Assembly (NCBI GenBank): GCA_041394725.1
Contig: JAWKHR010000029.1
Span: 13,803-77,802, forward strand
Direction of reading: 5' to 3'
Origin: JAWKHR01 sp041394725
GTDB taxonomy: Bacteria; Acidobacteriota; Vicinamibacteria; Vicinamibacterales; SCN-69-37
DNA length: 64,000 nt
The translations under genes were made by a program, and so were the position numbers. Positions within the stretch are counted from its first letter, which is position 1. Each line of letters opens with the position of its first letter. This document shows, one piece after another, positions 17,512-26,272 of the stretch. A model generated the notes under the pieces. That model saw only the letters and a list, made by a program, of their open reading frames with translations. It was not told where the DNA came from and did not search any database.

Positions 17512-17700
17512 GGGAAGCCCCCGCTTTGCCGTGTGGGGAGGTCGCATGAACCTGCTCAAGCAGGTGGAGCCACTCCACAAACCGCGCGTCAGGCTTCCTC
17601 ACCACGGAGGCGTGCACACGGCGCGGCGTCGCGACTCGCTTTGTCGAAAAACATCGGCTCAAGCGACGCTCCAGAGCCATCACGGACAAAGCAGGGACCC
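17512..17700 (-). ncRNA. ssrS: 6S RNA
   Basis: The minus-strand transcript of about 189 nt begins GGGTCCCTGCTTTG and ends CAAAGCGGGG plus CTTCCC. The two ends form a long closing stem: CCCTGCTTTG pairs base-for-base with CAAAGCGGGG, and the outer GGG pairs with CCC. The middle folds into long arms (for example CCTGC/GCAGG), giving the rod-like shape with a central bubble that mimics an open promoter. Length matches E. coli 6S RNA (184 nt), and the position directly downstream of zapA is the classic location of ssrS. 6S RNA binds and sequesters housekeeping RNA polymerase. The frames across it show no coding character. Ends are approximate. Confidence 0.75.
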
Positions 17701-17785
17701 TCACGATACAACGGCTCCGGTTCCGACGGCAATCCGGGAATCGTCGCGCGAAATCCGGCGCGGCGCGGCGACGGATGCGACGGCG

Positions 17786-18097
17786 TCAGGCGTCGTTGGC
17801 GACGCGCAGGCGGACGCCGTCGAGCACCTCGTCGACGAGGCGTTCGAGTTCCGCCGCGCGTGCCAGCACGTGGTGTTCGCTGGCGTCGGCCTGCGCGCGC
17901 GCGTGGTGCAGCTCGTCGGCGATGTTGAGCGCCGCGATGACCGCGAGGCGGAGCGGGTCCGAGGTCTGCAGCTCGCGCGAGACCGCCGTCATCTTCTCGT
18001 CCACGTACAACGCGAGGTCGCCGACGTACTGCGGATCGAGATCCGTCCGGATGGCGTAGCGCTGGCCGTGGATCTCGATGTGGACGACGCGGCTCAT
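17786..18097 (-). CDS. zapA: Cell division protein ZapA
   Basis: This 103-residue protein shows the ZapA pattern: N-terminal beta segment VHIEIHGQRYAIRTDLDPQYV, then VDEKM and a long helix DPLRLAVIAALNIADELHHA leading to a coiled-coil tail. ZapA binds FtsZ and cross-links protofilaments in the Z-ring. It follows the ZapB-like coiled-coil gene by 20 bases and precedes 6S RNA, an arrangement found in many bacteria. Confidence 0.9.
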   Translation of the reverse strand: MSRVVHIEIHGQRYAIRTDLDPQYVGDLALYVDEKMTAVSRELQTSDPLRLAVIAALNIADELHHARAQADASEHHVLARAAELERLVDEVLDGVRLRVANDA

Positions 18098-18117
18098 GGG
18101 CGTGCTCCGCGGGGGAG

Positions 18118-18390
18118 TCAGAGGTTGATCTTGTCGATCTGGGCGATCATCTGCACGACGCGGTTGCGGATCAGGTCCCGCTCCTCGCGGAGCGTGGCGA
18201 GCTCGGTCGAGGCGTTCGAGGCCTCGTCGAGCCGCGCCCTGGCCTGCTCGAGCTCGCGCTCGAGGCGGGTGACCTCGTCCACGGCGCGCGCGCGCTCGGC
18301 GCGCAGCGTGTCGATCACGCCGACGAGCTGGCGGATCTTCTCTTCCAGGCGATCGATTGGCTGTACGTCTACCGGTGCTGTCCGTGCCAT
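18118..18390 (-). CDS. ZapB-like coiled-coil protein
   Basis: This 90-residue protein is almost entirely one predicted coiled coil (heptad pattern from IDRLEEKIRQLV to the end), with VVQMIAQIDKINL at the C-terminus. Small coiled-coil proteins encoded between pheT and zapA are commonly ZapB-type division factors that bridge ZapA/FtsZ. The link rests on position and structure rather than a specific motif. It begins three bases after pheT ends, so it is in the same operon. Confidence 0.75.
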   Translation of the reverse strand: MARTAPVDVQPIDRLEEKIRQLVGVIDTLRAERARAVDEVTRLERELEQARARLDEASNASTELATLREERDLIRNRVVQMIAQIDKINL

Positions 18391-18393
18391 CGG

Positions 18394-20439
18394 CTACTCC
18401 GCTGTGCCGGGCCCGGCCGTGCCGCGAAGGACGGCCCCGTGGTCGCGCGCGAGCGCCGCGACGATCGCGTCGACGGCCTGCTGCACCTCGCTGTCGGTGA
18501 GCGTGCGATCGGGAGCCCGGAACGTGAGGCGGACCGACAGGCTGATCTGGCCGCCCGGCACGCCCTTGCCCTGGTACCGATCGAACTCGCGCACGCCGAC
18601 GAGCGTGGCGGGCGCATGTGAGCGGATAGTGTCACGAACGCTGGCGGCAGGCAAGCGCTCGTCGACGAGGATCGACAGGTCGCGCACGATCGACGGGAAG
18701 CGGGGCAGTGGCTCGATCGCGCGCGCCGTGGGTGCGCCGTCGGGCGCGAGCACCGCGAGGTCGATCTCCCCGGCGAACACCCGGTCGGACGGCCCCAGCC
18801 CGCGCGCCTCGACGTAGGCGGACGGCAACTCGCCGATCCAGCCGGCCGGCCGTCCGCCGATCGCGAGCCGCGCGGCGCGCCCCCGCGCGAACCAGGGCAG
18901 GTCGTCGGCGGGCGTGACCGCGAGCGCGACACCGAACGTCGCGGCCAGCAGCTCGGCCACGCCCCGCGCGTCGGCGAACGTGACCGGACCGGCCTCGCCG
19001 CTCCAGTGCGATCCCCGCGACCCGGTGAGTACCCAGCCGGCCCGCGCCTGCTCGCCCGCGCGCACGAAGGCCGTGCCGATCTCGAACAGCCGGACGTCCG
19101 CCGATTCCCGGTGCCGGCTGTAGACGAGCGAGTCGAGCAGGCCCGGCAGCAGCGACGGGCGCAGCACGCCGAACTTCTCCGAGATCGGGTTGAGGATGGC
19201 GACCCGATCCGCCTCGGCCGCGAACGGCGCCGCGGCGGCGTCCTCGATGAAGGTGAACGTGACCGCTTCCTGCAGCCCCGCGCCGCACAGCACCCGGCGG
19301 AGCACGCGCGCCCGCAGGACCGGCGGCGCCGACGGCCGCGGCATCGCGCGCAGGGCGGGGAACGTCGCCGGAATCCGGTCGAAGCCCCAGTGGCGGCCGA
19401 CTTCCTCGATCAGGTCGGCTTCGCGGGACACGTCCACCCGCCAGGACGGCACGGTCACATCCCAGCCGCCGGCGGCGGCGCGCGGCAGGAACCCGAGCGC
19501 GCCCAGGATGCGCTCGACGTCGGCCGCGGGGACCGTGTCGCCCAGCAGCCGCGCCAGGCGGTCCGTCCGCAGCGTCACCGTGCGGCGCTCGACCGCGAGC
19601 GGCTGGACGTCCACGAGCGGACCGGCCGCCCGGCCCGCGCCGATGTCGTCGAGCAGTTCGAGCGCCCGCGCCGCCGCGCGCGCCGGGGCATCGAGGTCGG
19701 CGCCGCGTTCGAAGCGCGCCGAGGCCTCCGTCTTCAGGCCCAGGCGCTTGCTGGCCGCGCGGACGACCGTCGGCCGGAACCAGGCGCTCTCGAGCGCGAT
19801 GCGCCTCGTCTCGCGCGAGACCTCGCTCGTCGCGCCGCCCATCAGCCCGGCGAGCGCCACCGGCCGCTCACGGTCGGCGATGACGAGCATCGTCTCCTCG
19901 AGCTGGCGGGCCTGGCCGTCGAGCGTCTCGAGCGTCTCGCCCGGGCGGGCGCGGCGGACGCGGATTTCCGGGCCGCCGAGGTGCGCGGCGTCGAAGGCGT
20001 GCAGCGGCTGGCCCGTCTCGAGCATCACGTAGTTGGTGACGTCGACCACGTTGTTGATCGGGCGCACGCCGGCGGCCGCCAGCCGATCGGCGAGCCAGAC
20101 GGGGGATGGCGCCACCTGCACGTCGGCCAGGGCCAGCACGTAGCGGCCGCAGCCCGCGTCGCCGATCGACACCGGCAGCTTCTCGTGGCCGGCCGGCTTC
20201 CGCGCGAGCGCCGTCGTGCCCGGCGCCGGCTTCAGTGGCACGCCGAACGCGGCCGCCGCCTCGCGGGCCAGGCCGTACACGCTGAGGCCGTCGGGCCGGT
20301 TCGCCGTGACGTCGAGGTCCAGCACGTCGCCCTCCAGGCCGTCCACGGCGAACCCGCAGGCGCCCAGCCGGCGTCCCACCTCCGCCGCGTCGTCGGGCAG
20401 GTCGGCGAACTCGCGCAGCCACGAGACGGGCACCTTCAT
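18394..20439 (-). CDS. pheT: Phenylalanyl-tRNA synthetase beta subunit, short form without the OB (EMAPII) domain
   Basis: This 681-residue subunit pairs with PheS to charge tRNA-Phe. The start [13 protein letters not shown] and FAVDGLE are the normal beginning, but the sequence jumps straight to LDLDVTANRPDGLSVYGLARE. In E. coli the intervening 110 residues form the B2 tRNA-binding OB fold, so that domain is absent. The remaining parts are complete: B3/B4 editing region (INNVVDVTNYVMLETGQPLH), B5, the catalytic-like core (RHWGFDRIP, PISEKFGVLRPSLLPGLL) and the C-terminal ferredoxin-fold anticodon-binding domain (FPSIVRDLSILV, GVREFDRYQG). ATG overlaps the pheS stop. Confidence 0.93.
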   Translation of the reverse strand: MKVPVSWLREFADLPDDAAEVGRRLGACGFAVDGLEGDVLDLDVTANRPDGLSVYGLAREAAAAFGVPLKPAPGTTALARKPAGHEKLPVSIGDAGCGRYVLALADVQVAPSPVWLADRLAAAGVRPINNVVDVTNYVMLETGQPLHAFDAAHLGGPEIRVRRARPGETLETLDGQARQLEETMLVIADRERPVALAGLMGGATSEVSRETRRIALESAWFRPTVVRAASKRLGLKTEASARFERGADLDAPARAAARALELLDDIGAGRAAGPLVDVQPLAVERRTVTLRTDRLARLLGDTVPAADVERILGALGFLPRAAAGGWDVTVPSWRVDVSREADLIEEVGRHWGFDRIPATFPALRAMPRPSAPPVLRARVLRRVLCGAGLQEAVTFTFIEDAAAAPFAAEADRVAILNPISEKFGVLRPSLLPGLLDSLVYSRHRESADVRLFEIGTAFVRAGEQARAGWVLTGSRGSHWSGEAGPVTFADARGVAELLAATFGVALAVTPADDLPWFARGRAARLAIGGRPAGWIGELPSAYVEARGLGPSDRVFAGEIDLAVLAPDGAPTARAIEPLPRFPSIVRDLSILVDERLPAASVRDTIRSHAPATLVGVREFDRYQGKGVPGGQISLSVRLTFRAPDRTLTDSEVQQAVDAIVAALARDHGAVLRGTAGPGTAE

Positions 20440-21491
20440 GGCGCGAGCTGCTCCAGGAAGCGCAGGTCGTTCTCGTAGAACATCCGGATGTCCTGCACGC
20501 CATACAGGCGCAGCGCGAGCCGCTCGATCCCGACGCCGAAGGCGAACCCGGTGTAGCGCTCGGCGTCGTAGCCGACCGCCTCGAACACCGCCGGGTGGAC
20601 CATGCCGCAGCCGAGGACCTCGATCCACCCCGTCTGCTTGCAGAGCGCGCAGCCCGCGCCGGCGCAACCCTGGCACTCGACGTCGAGCTCGGCCGAGGGC
20701 TCGGTGTAGGGGAAGAAGCTCGGCCGGAAGCGCGTGCGGATCTTCGCGTCGAAGAACCGCTCGGCGAACGCGTTCAGCGTGCCCTTGAGATCGCCGAGGC
20801 TGATGCCCTCGTCGACGACGAGGCCCTCGACCTGGGTGAACATCGGCGTGTGGGTCGCGTCGAAGTTGTCGCGGCGGTAGACGCGGCCGGGCGCGATGAT
20901 GCGCACCGGCGGCGCCGTCCGTTCCATGTGCCGGATCTGCATGCCCGACGTGTGCGTGCGGAGCAGGGTGGCCGGGCGTCCGCCGTCGGCGCCCGGGACG
21001 GGCGACGCGAGGTAGAGCGTGTCCTGCATGTCGCGCGCCGGGTGCTCCGGTGGTAGGTTGAGCGCCTCGAAGTTGTGCCAGTCGTCCTCGAGCTCCGGGC
21101 CGTCGATGACCTCGTAGCCCATGCCGAGGAAGATGTCCTCGATGCGCTCGCGTACCTGCGTCAGCGGATGGCGGCGGCCGAGGGGCGGGACGCGGCCCGG
21201 CAGCGTGACGTCGATCGCGCCGGGCGCCGGCCCGGTCGCGGCGAGCGCCGCCTCGCGGGCGGCGATCGCCGTCTCGATGTCCTGCTTGAGGGTGTTGGCC
21301 TGGCTGCCGATCGCGCGCCGGGCCTCGGGCTCGACGCCGCCCAGGGTCTTGAGGAGGGCGGTGAGCCGGCCGCTCCGGCGGCCGAGGAACTGATCGCGGA
21401 GGGCGCGCAGATCGGCCGACGACCGCGCGGCCCCGAGCGCCGCGTCGAACTCGGCGCGCAGGGCCTCGACGGGGGACGCCGGCGGGGTCAC
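20436..21491 (-). CDS. pheS: Phenylalanyl-tRNA synthetase alpha subunit
   Basis: This 351-residue catalytic subunit has an N-terminal coiled-coil arm (about 1-90, [17 protein letters not shown]), then class II motifs: motif 1 around [17 protein letters not shown], motif 2 [17 protein letters not shown], and motif 3 [19 protein letters not shown] four-cysteine insert ([12 protein letters not shown]) before [14 protein letters not shown] is common in bacterial PheS. The GTG start at 21491 overlaps the rplT stop (GTGA) and gives the family's usual length; longer readings run through rplT. Operon with rplT, rpmI and infC as in many bacteria. Confidence 0.96.
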   Translation of the reverse strand: MTPPASPVEALRAEFDAALGAARSSADLRALRDQFLGRRSGRLTALLKTLGGVEPEARRAIGSQANTLKQDIETAIAAREAALAATGPAPGAIDVTLPGRVPPLGRRHPLTQVRERIEDIFLGMGYEVIDGPELEDDWHNFEALNLPPEHPARDMQDTLYLASPVPGADGGRPATLLRTHTSGMQIRHMERTAPPVRIIAPGRVYRRDNFDATHTPMFTQVEGLVVDEGISLGDLKGTLNAFAERFFDAKIRTRFRPSFFPYTEPSAELDVECQGCAGAGCALCKQTGWIEVLGCGMVHPAVFEAVGYDAERYTGFAFGVGIERLALRLYGVQDIRMFYENDLRFLEQLAP

Positions 21492-21856
21492 GCCGCGGAG
21501 GCCGGCTGCGCCTTCTGTGCCTGCTTCGCGAGACTGGCGAAGGCAGCGGGATGGTTGGCGGCCAGGTCGGCGAGGCTCTTCCGATCGAGCGCCACGCCGG
21601 CCGCCTTGAGGCCGTTGATGAACTGGCCGTAGCTGAGGCCGTTGGCGCGGGCCCCGGCGTTGATGCGGACGACCCACAGCCGCCGGAAGTCGCGCTTCTT
21701 GCGGCGACGGCCGCCGTAGGCGTAGTTGCCGGCCTTGTCGACGGCCTCCTGCGCGGCCTGGTACAGCTTGCTCTTGGTGGCGTAGAAGCCCTTGGCCTGC
21801 TTCAGCAGCTTCTTGCGCTTCTGGCGCCGGCTGGCTCCTCTTTTGACACGCGGCAT
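21488..21856 (-). CDS. rplT: 50S ribosomal protein L20
   Basis: The 122-residue L20 is recognisable by [31 protein letters not shown] and [20 protein letters not shown]20 binds 23S rRNA early in assembly and represses its own operon in other bacteria by binding the mRNA leader. Size is slightly above the E. coli protein (118). It is followed by a GTGA overlap with pheS. Confidence 0.97.
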   Translation of the reverse strand: MPRVKRGASRRQKRKKLLKQAKGFYATKSKLYQAAQEAVDKAGNYAYGGRRRKKRDFRRLWVVRINAGARANGLSYGQFINGLKAAGVALDRKSLADLAANHPAAFASLAKQAQKAQPASAA

Positions 21857-21882
21857 CGTTCGGTACTCCGATAGAGAAACTT

Positions 21883-21910
21883 TGAACGTCGAACTCTGAA
21901 CGTCGAACGC
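21883..21910. repeat. Two tandem copies of a 14-bp unit in the rpmI-rplT spacer
   Basis: TGAACGTCGAACTC (21883-21896) and TGAACGTCGAACGC (21897-21910) follow one another in the 119-base spacer. A related sequence with the same GAAC/TTCGA words occurs upstream of infC at 22771-22803. It may be part of the leader that regulates L20, or simply a simple-sequence element. Confidence 0.6.
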
Positions 21911-21975
21911 TGATGCGCGCGGCCCGGCGCGCGGTCATGCGTCACCAGGCCGTTCGCACGCGTCTTCGGCGGCGG

Positions 21976-22173
21976 CTAGTCGTACGGCAGCATCCGCTTG
22001 AGGCGCGCCTCGTCGGCCGGGGCGACCACCTCGGTGCCGCGAAGGCCGCGCTTGCGGCCGGTCGGCTTGCTCGTCAGGATGTGGCGCTTGAACGCCTTGG
22101 CCCGGAGGAATTTGCCGGTGCCGGTCTTCTTGAAGCGCTTGGCCGCGCCCCGATGGCTCTTCAGTTTGGGCAT
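21976..22173 (-). CDS. rpmI: 50S ribosomal protein L35
   Basis: The 65-residue L35 is recognised by [35 protein letters not shown] and the closing RMLPYD. Normal size. Lies between infC and rplT, the standard order. Confidence 0.97.
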   Translation of the reverse strand: MPKLKSHRGAAKRFKKTGTGKFLRAKAFKRHILTSKPTGRKRGLRGTEVVAPADEARLKRMLPYD

Positions 22174-22205
22174 CGTCGTCTCGTCCTGGTTCCCGCGGTT
22201 TCCCG

Positions 22206-22754
22206 CTAGCTCTTTCTCGCGCCGCTGCGCGGCGCCAGAATCGTGTGGAGCTGGTTGCCTTCCTTCTGCGGCTCCGATTCCACCTGGGCGATCTCCGCCA
22301 GGTCGTCCACGAGGCGCTCGAGGATTCGCCGGCCGATTTCCGGGTGCGCGTTCTCGCGCCCGCGGAAGAAGATCGTCGCCTTCACCTTGTCGCCCTCGCC
22401 GAGGAAGCGCTCGATGTGCTTCCGCTTGAACTGGTAGTCGTGCTCGTCGACCTTCGGGCGGAACTTGATCTCCTTGACCTCGATCACCTTCTGGTGCTTC
22501 TTGGCCGCCCGGGCCCGCTTCTGCTGCTCGTACTGGTACTTGCCGAAGTCCATGATCCGGCAGACCGGCGGTATGGCCGTGGGCGAAATCTCCACCAGGT
22601 CGAGTCCCTTGCCCCGCGCCAGCGCGAGCGCCTGCGGCGGTGGCATGATCCCGAGCTGCTGCCCGGTCTCGTCGATCACCCGGATCTCCCGAACCCGGAT
22701 CCGTTCGTTCGTACGGACCCGGTCGTCGCGTCGTGGGCCGCGGTCGTAAGCGAT
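22206..22754 (-). CDS. infC: Translation initiation factor IF-3 with apparent ATC start codon
   Basis: This 182-residue protein has both IF-3 domains: N-terminal [19 protein letters not shown] with [23 protein letters not shown], and C-terminal [18 protein letters not shown] through [16 protein letters not shown]-3 keeps 30S subunits free and checks start-codon pairing. No ATG, GTG or TTG lies between the ribosome-binding site and the conserved N-terminus. The codon ATC at 22754-22752 sits four bases after a strong AGGAGGT and gives a start MAYDRGPRR and normal length. Rare start codons (ATT, ATC, ATA) on infC underlie its autoregulation in other bacteria, since IF-3 discriminates against them. 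Confidence 0.93.
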   Translation of the reverse strand: MAYDRGPRRDDRVRTNERIRVREIRVIDETGQQLGIMPPPQALALARGKGLDLVEISPTAIPPVCRIMDFGKYQYEQQKRARAAKKHQKVIEVKEIKFRPKVDEHDYQFKRKHIERFLGEGDKVKATIFFRGRENAHPEIGRRILERLVDDLAEIAQVESEPQKEGNQLHTILAPRSGARKS

Positions 22755-22757
22755 AAC

Positions 22758-22766
22758 TACCTCCTC
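22758..22766 (-). promoter_or_regulatory. Strong ribosome-binding site that fixes the infC ATC start
   Basis: GAGGAGGTA on the minus strand is the best Shine-Dalgarno sequence in this part of the window. It sits just before ATC at 22754, with no normal start codon in frame nearby. Confidence 0.8.
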
Positions 22767-22771
22767 GGCGG

Positions 22772-22790
22772 AACTTCGACCTTCGAAGTT
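22772..22790 (-). promoter_or_regulatory. Perfect hairpin upstream of the infC ribosome-binding site
   Basis: AACTTCGA and TCGAAGTT form an 8-bp stem with a 3-base loop, six bases before the infC Shine-Dalgarno sequence and within the 43-base thrS-infC spacer. Could modulate infC translation or RNA processing between thrS and infC. Confidence 0.5.
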
Positions 22791-22797
22791 CGAAACG

Positions 22798-24738
22798 TCA
22801 AACGGCGGCGGTGCGGCCGCGGCTGGCGACTTCCGCCAGGGCGTCCGACAGGAAGTCGGCCGCCGGGCGGCTGCCTTGATCGCCCGCCGATCGGCTGCGG
22901 ACGGCCACGGTGCCGTCCTCCACCTCCCGGTCACCCATGACGAGCATGTAGGGGACCTTCTGGAGCTGGGCCTCTCGAATCTTATAACCAATCTTCTCGA
23001 CCCGGCCGTCCACCTCCACGCGGAGGCCCGCGGCGGCCAGCCGGTCCCGGACGCCCCCGGCATAGGCCAGGTGGCGGTCGGCAATCGGCAGCAGCACGAC
23101 CTGCACCGGCGCCAGCCAGAGCGGAAACGCCCCCGCGTAGTGCTCGATGAGCAGCGCGATGAAGCGCTCGAAGCTGCCGAAGATGGCCCGGTGGATGACC
23201 ACCGGCTGGTGCTCCGCGTTGTCGGCGCCGATGTACGTGAGCCCGAAGCGGGCCGGCATCTGGTAGTCGAGCTGGATCGTCGCGCACTGCCACGTGCGGC
23301 CGATGGCGTCGGTCACGTCGAAGTCGATCTTCGGGCCGTAGAACGCGCCGTCGCCCTCGTCGACGACGTAGTCGTGGCCCGAGGCCTCGAGCGCCCGGCG
23401 CAGCTCCGCCTCGGCGTGATCCCACGTGGCCTTCTCGCCCAGGAACTCCCCGGGGCGCGTCGAGAGCTTCACGCGATACTCGAGGCCGAAGTCCCCGTAG
23501 ACCCGGCGCACGAGGTTGAGCAGGCGCTCCACCTCCTCGCCGATCTGCGACTCCATCACGAAGCAGTGCGCGTCGTCCTGCGAGAACTGGCGGACGCGCG
23601 TCAGGCCGGAGAGCACGCCCGAGGCCTCGTTGCGGTGCAGCGGCGTCTGCTCGTGCAGCCGCAGCGGCAGGTCGCGGTAGCTCCGGACCTCGCTCGCGAA
23701 CACCAGCATGTGTCCCGGACAGTTCATCGCCTTGACGCCCATCTCGACGTGCTCGGACTCGACCAGGAACATGTTCTGGCGGTAGTGCTGCCAGTGTCCC
23801 GACGTCTCCCAGAGCGCCTTGTTGAAGATGAGCGGCGTTTTCACCTCGTCGTACCCGGCGGGGAAGAGCACCTCGCGCATGTAGGACGCGAGCAGGTTGT
23901 AGAGCGTCGTGCCCCTGCCCAGCCAGAACGCCGCGCCCGGCGCGTACGGGTGGAACGTGAACAGGCCCAGGTCCCTGCCCACGCGCCGGTGGTCCCGCTT
24001 CTTCGCTTCCTCGAGCCGGTGCAGATACTGCTTGAGGTCGTCCTCCTTGAAGAAGGCCGTCCCGTAGATGCGCTGCATCGGCTGGTTGTGCGCGTCGCCC
24101 TTCCAGTAGGCGTTCGACGTCGAGAGCAGCTTGAACGCCTTCAGGCGGCTGGTCGACGGCACGTGCGGTCCCACGCAGAAGTCCACGAACGTGTCGCGGT
24201 CCTTGATCGTGTAGCAGGAGACCGTTGGCTGGCCCGCCGTCTTCTCCTCGATGAGCTGGACCTTCAGCGGCTCGCCCCGGTCCGAGAAGAACCGGATGGC
24301 CTCCTCGCGCGGCCACATCTGTCGCTCGTAGGGCAGGTCGCCCTTCGCCAGCTCGCGCATCTTGGCCTCGATGCGCTCGAGGTCCTCCGGCACGAACGGG
24401 CGCGGCACGACGAAGTCGTAGAAGAACCCCTCGTCGGTGGCCGGGCCGATGCCGCACTGGACGCCCGGGAAGAGGTTCGTGACCGCCGCCGCCAGCAGGT
24501 GCGCCGTGGAATGCCGATAGAGCGCCAGCGCCTCCGGTCCGTCCGGCAGCACCAGGCGCAGCGACGCGTCGGCCTCGAGCGGATGGGTGAGGTCCACCAT
24601 CCGCCCGTCGACCGTCGCCGCCAGGGCACGCTTCGTCACGCTCGGCGGCAGGGCCGTCGAGGCGAACTCCGCCACCGTGGTGCCCGGGGGCACCTGGCGG
24701 CTGGATCCGTCCGGAAGCGTGACCGTGATCTCTGACAA
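22798..24738 (-). CDS. thrS: Threonyl-tRNA synthetase
   Basis: This 646-residue class II synthetase is full-length. The N-terminal TGS domain ([19 protein letters not shown]) is followed by the editing domain with [11 protein letters not shown] and [15 protein letters not shown], where His and Cys bind zinc in the deacylation site. The catalytic core has NCPGHMLVF (zinc cysteine), [20 protein letters not shown] and [10 protein letters not shown]. The anticodon-binding domain is at the end ([14 protein letters not shown]). It attaches threonine to tRNA-Thr. The start is a TTG at 24738 without an obvious Shine-Dalgarno sequence. Head of the infC-rpmI-rplT-pheST group. Confidence 0.97.
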   Translation of the reverse strand: MSEITVTLPDGSSRQVPPGTTVAEFASTALPPSVTKRALAATVDGRMVDLTHPLEADASLRLVLPDGPEALALYRHSTAHLLAAAVTNLFPGVQCGIGPATDEGFFYDFVVPRPFVPEDLERIEAKMRELAKGDLPYERQMWPREEAIRFFSDRGEPLKVQLIEEKTAGQPTVSCYTIKDRDTFVDFCVGPHVPSTSRLKAFKLLSTSNAYWKGDAHNQPMQRIYGTAFFKEDDLKQYLHRLEEAKKRDHRRVGRDLGLFTFHPYAPGAAFWLGRGTTLYNLLASYMREVLFPAGYDEVKTPLIFNKALWETSGHWQHYRQNMFLVESEHVEMGVKAMNCPGHMLVFASEVRSYRDLPLRLHEQTPLHRNEASGVLSGLTRVRQFSQDDAHCFVMESQIGEEVERLLNLVRRVYGDFGLEYRVKLSTRPGEFLGEKATWDHAEAELRRALEASGHDYVVDEGDGAFYGPKIDFDVTDAIGRTWQCATIQLDYQMPARFGLTYIGADNAEHQPVVIHRAIFGSFERFIALLIEHYAGAFPLWLAPVQVVLLPIADRHLAYAGGVRDRLAAAGLRVEVDGRVEKIGYKIREAQLQKVPYMLVMGDREVEDGTVAVRSRSAGDQGSRPAADFLSDALAEVASRGRTAAV

Positions 24739-24769
24739 GGTGTTGACGGGCCGGAAAGCAAACGGGCAG

Positions 24770-24804
24770 CGGCAAGGGGGACGCCCCTCCGCTGACCCTT
24801 GCCG
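24770..24804 (-). terminator. Hairpin between tRNA-Val and thrS
   Basis: CGGCAAGGG (24770-24778) pairs perfectly with CCCTTGCCG (24796-24804) around a 17-base loop. Only a weak T-rich tail (TTTGCTTT) follows on the minus strand. It may end tRNA-Val transcription, or act as leader structure for thrS, which starts 32 bases further on. Confidence 0.5.
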
Positions 24805-24817
24805 TCTGGCTTGAAAA

Positions 24818-24894
24818 TGGTAGGCACGGGCGGACTCGAACCGCCGACCTCCTGCATGTCAAGCAGGCGCTCTAACCAGCTGAGCTACATGCCT
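24818..24894 (-). tRNA. tRNA-Val (GAC)
   Basis: A 77-nt cloverleaf with encoded CCA. The acceptor stem AGGCATG pairs with CGTGCCT. D-arm contains AGCTCAGCTGGTTAGAGC, anticodon stem CCTGC/GCAGG encloses loop TTGACAT with anticodon GAC (reads GUC), and the T-arm has GGTTCGAGTCC. Confidence 0.96.
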
Positions 24895-25003
24895 GTGATC
24901 TCTCCCGGCCGGGCCGGGTACCGCACGAACGTGCCAGTATAGCAGAGGTTCGGGGCCGTTCGGGGGCCGTCCAGCGGTTCCGGCGAGGGCTCGCGGGGGT
25001 GGG

Positions 25004-26182
25004 CTACGGGCGGCCAGACCCGGCGCCCGACTTGCCCTGCCGGACCTGTTCGACGCCCTTGTCGAGCACGGGGTCCCCGGGCGGGGGCTCCTCGCCAAAG
25101 CCCACGAAGGGCACCGGCACCGCGACGTCCGGCACGAGGCCGTTCTCGTGGATCGGCGTGCCGTCGGCGGCCAGGTAACGGGCGTACGTCAGCCAGAGGC
25201 CGTGGCCTTCCGGAAGCCGCACCAGGTGCTGCTCGGCGGCCAGGCCGGCCGTCGGCTGGCCCACCAGCGTGGCCCGGTCGTGGCCCTTGAGCGCGGCCGC
25301 GAAGACCTCCGCCGCGTTTGCCGTGCCGTTCGAGGTGAGCAGGACCACCGGCATCGCGAGCGCGCCGTCACCGGCGGCCGCCTTCGTCTCGGTCCGCGCG
25401 TCGCCGCGTTCGGCGAGCGTCGCAATCGTGCCCGTCCCGACGAACAGGCGTGCGGCGGCAATCGCCTCGCTGGCCGGACCGTCGGCGACGTCCCGCAGGT
25501 CGAGGATCACGCCGCCCTTCGGCTTCAGGCCGTCGACGGCCTTCCGGATGGCCGCCGTGGCGCCGGGCGCGAACGAATGGACGCGCACGTAGGCCTCGCC
25601 GCCGGCGAGCGTGCGGCCCACCGCCAGATCGGTCTTCGGGACCTCGCGCGTCAGCGTGATCTCGTGCGGGTCGGCGGCGTTGTCGCGGATCACGAGCAGC
25701 GACACGGTCGTGCCCGGCGCGCCCGCCAGCATGCGCATGCCCGCCGGCGCCGAGATGTCGCGCGACGCCTGGCCGTCGATCATGCGGATCAGGTCGCCCG
25801 ACCGGATGCCCGCGCGGGCGGCGGGCGAGTCGTCGCGGACGCCGACGACCCGCAGGTAGTACTGACGGGTCACGACGAGGCCGACCTGCGCCGGCGGCGT
25901 CTTCGTCCCCGCGTCGATCGCCGAGACCTCGGCCGGCGTGAGATATGCGCTCGCCGAGTCGAGGCTGTCGGCCAGCCCCCGCATCGCGCCGTCCATGACG
26001 CGATCCGGATCCACTTCCTCGACGTACGCGCCGTAGACCAGCGATTCCACCTCGTGGAAGATCCGCAGGTGCGGGAACGCCTGCTGCGCGGCGGGCGACG
26101 CGCCGAGGATCCCGCCCACGGCGATCAGCGCGACGAGCGGCGTGGACACGAGGAAGACCAGCCAGCGGGTGCGGGATGTCAT
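25004..26182 (-). CDS. S41-family (CtpA-like) PDZ protein, catalytic serine and lysine replaced
   Basis: This 392-residue protein has an N-terminal membrane segment (WLVFLVSTPLVALIAVGGIL), an S41-type helical region, a PDZ domain (RVVGVRDDSPAARAGIRSGDLIRMI) and the S41 core (GGVILDLRDV, ARYLAADGTPIHENGLVPDV). In active CtpA/CtpB/D1P enzymes the core reads G(S/T)ASASE with the nucleophile Ser, and 25 residues later TFGKG with the catalytic Lys. Here the same positions are GTANAAE (Asn289) and TAGLAAE (Leu314), with the 25-residue spacing kept. It is therefore predicted to be proteolytically dead and probably a PDZ scaffold or regulator at the membrane. The ATG at 26182 is preferred over one at 26215, as the signal then begins normally. 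Confidence 0.88.
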   Translation of the reverse strand: MTSRTRWLVFLVSTPLVALIAVGGILGASPAAQQAFPHLRIFHEVESLVYGAYVEEVDPDRVMDGAMRGLADSLDSASAYLTPAEVSAIDAGTKTPPAQVGLVVTRQYYLRVVGVRDDSPAARAGIRSGDLIRMIDGQASRDISAPAGMRMLAGAPGTTVSLLVIRDNAADPHEITLTREVPKTDLAVGRTLAGGEAYVRVHSFAPGATAAIRKAVDGLKPKGGVILDLRDVADGPASEAIAAARLFVGTGTIATLAERGDARTETKAAAGDGALAMPVVLLTSNGTANAAEVFAAALKGHDRATLVGQPTAGLAAEQHLVRLPEGHGLWLTYARYLAADGTPIHENGLVPDVAVPVPFVGFGEEPPPGDPVLDKGVEQVRQGKSGAGSGRP

Positions 26183-26260
26183 GACGCCTCCATTATCGGT
26201 GATACCGCGGCCCATCGTCGAGGCTGGCCGGGACCGGGCAGTCGGGGGCCGCCAGTTTGC

Positions 26261-26272
26261 TAGGCTAGCTTC
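26261..26272 (+). promoter_or_regulatory. -10 box TAGGCT six bases before the ruvX ATG (leaderless promoter)
   Basis: TAGGCT at 26261-26266 is followed by six bases and the ATG at 26273. No Shine-Dalgarno sequence is present. Spacing fits transcription starting at the A of ATG. Confidence 0.5.

Noticed and set aside
17498..17704. 68-codon minus-strand frame over the 6S RNA
   Set aside because: No Shine-Dalgarno or homology. The same bases form the 6S closing stem, and the RNA explanation accounts for size and location.
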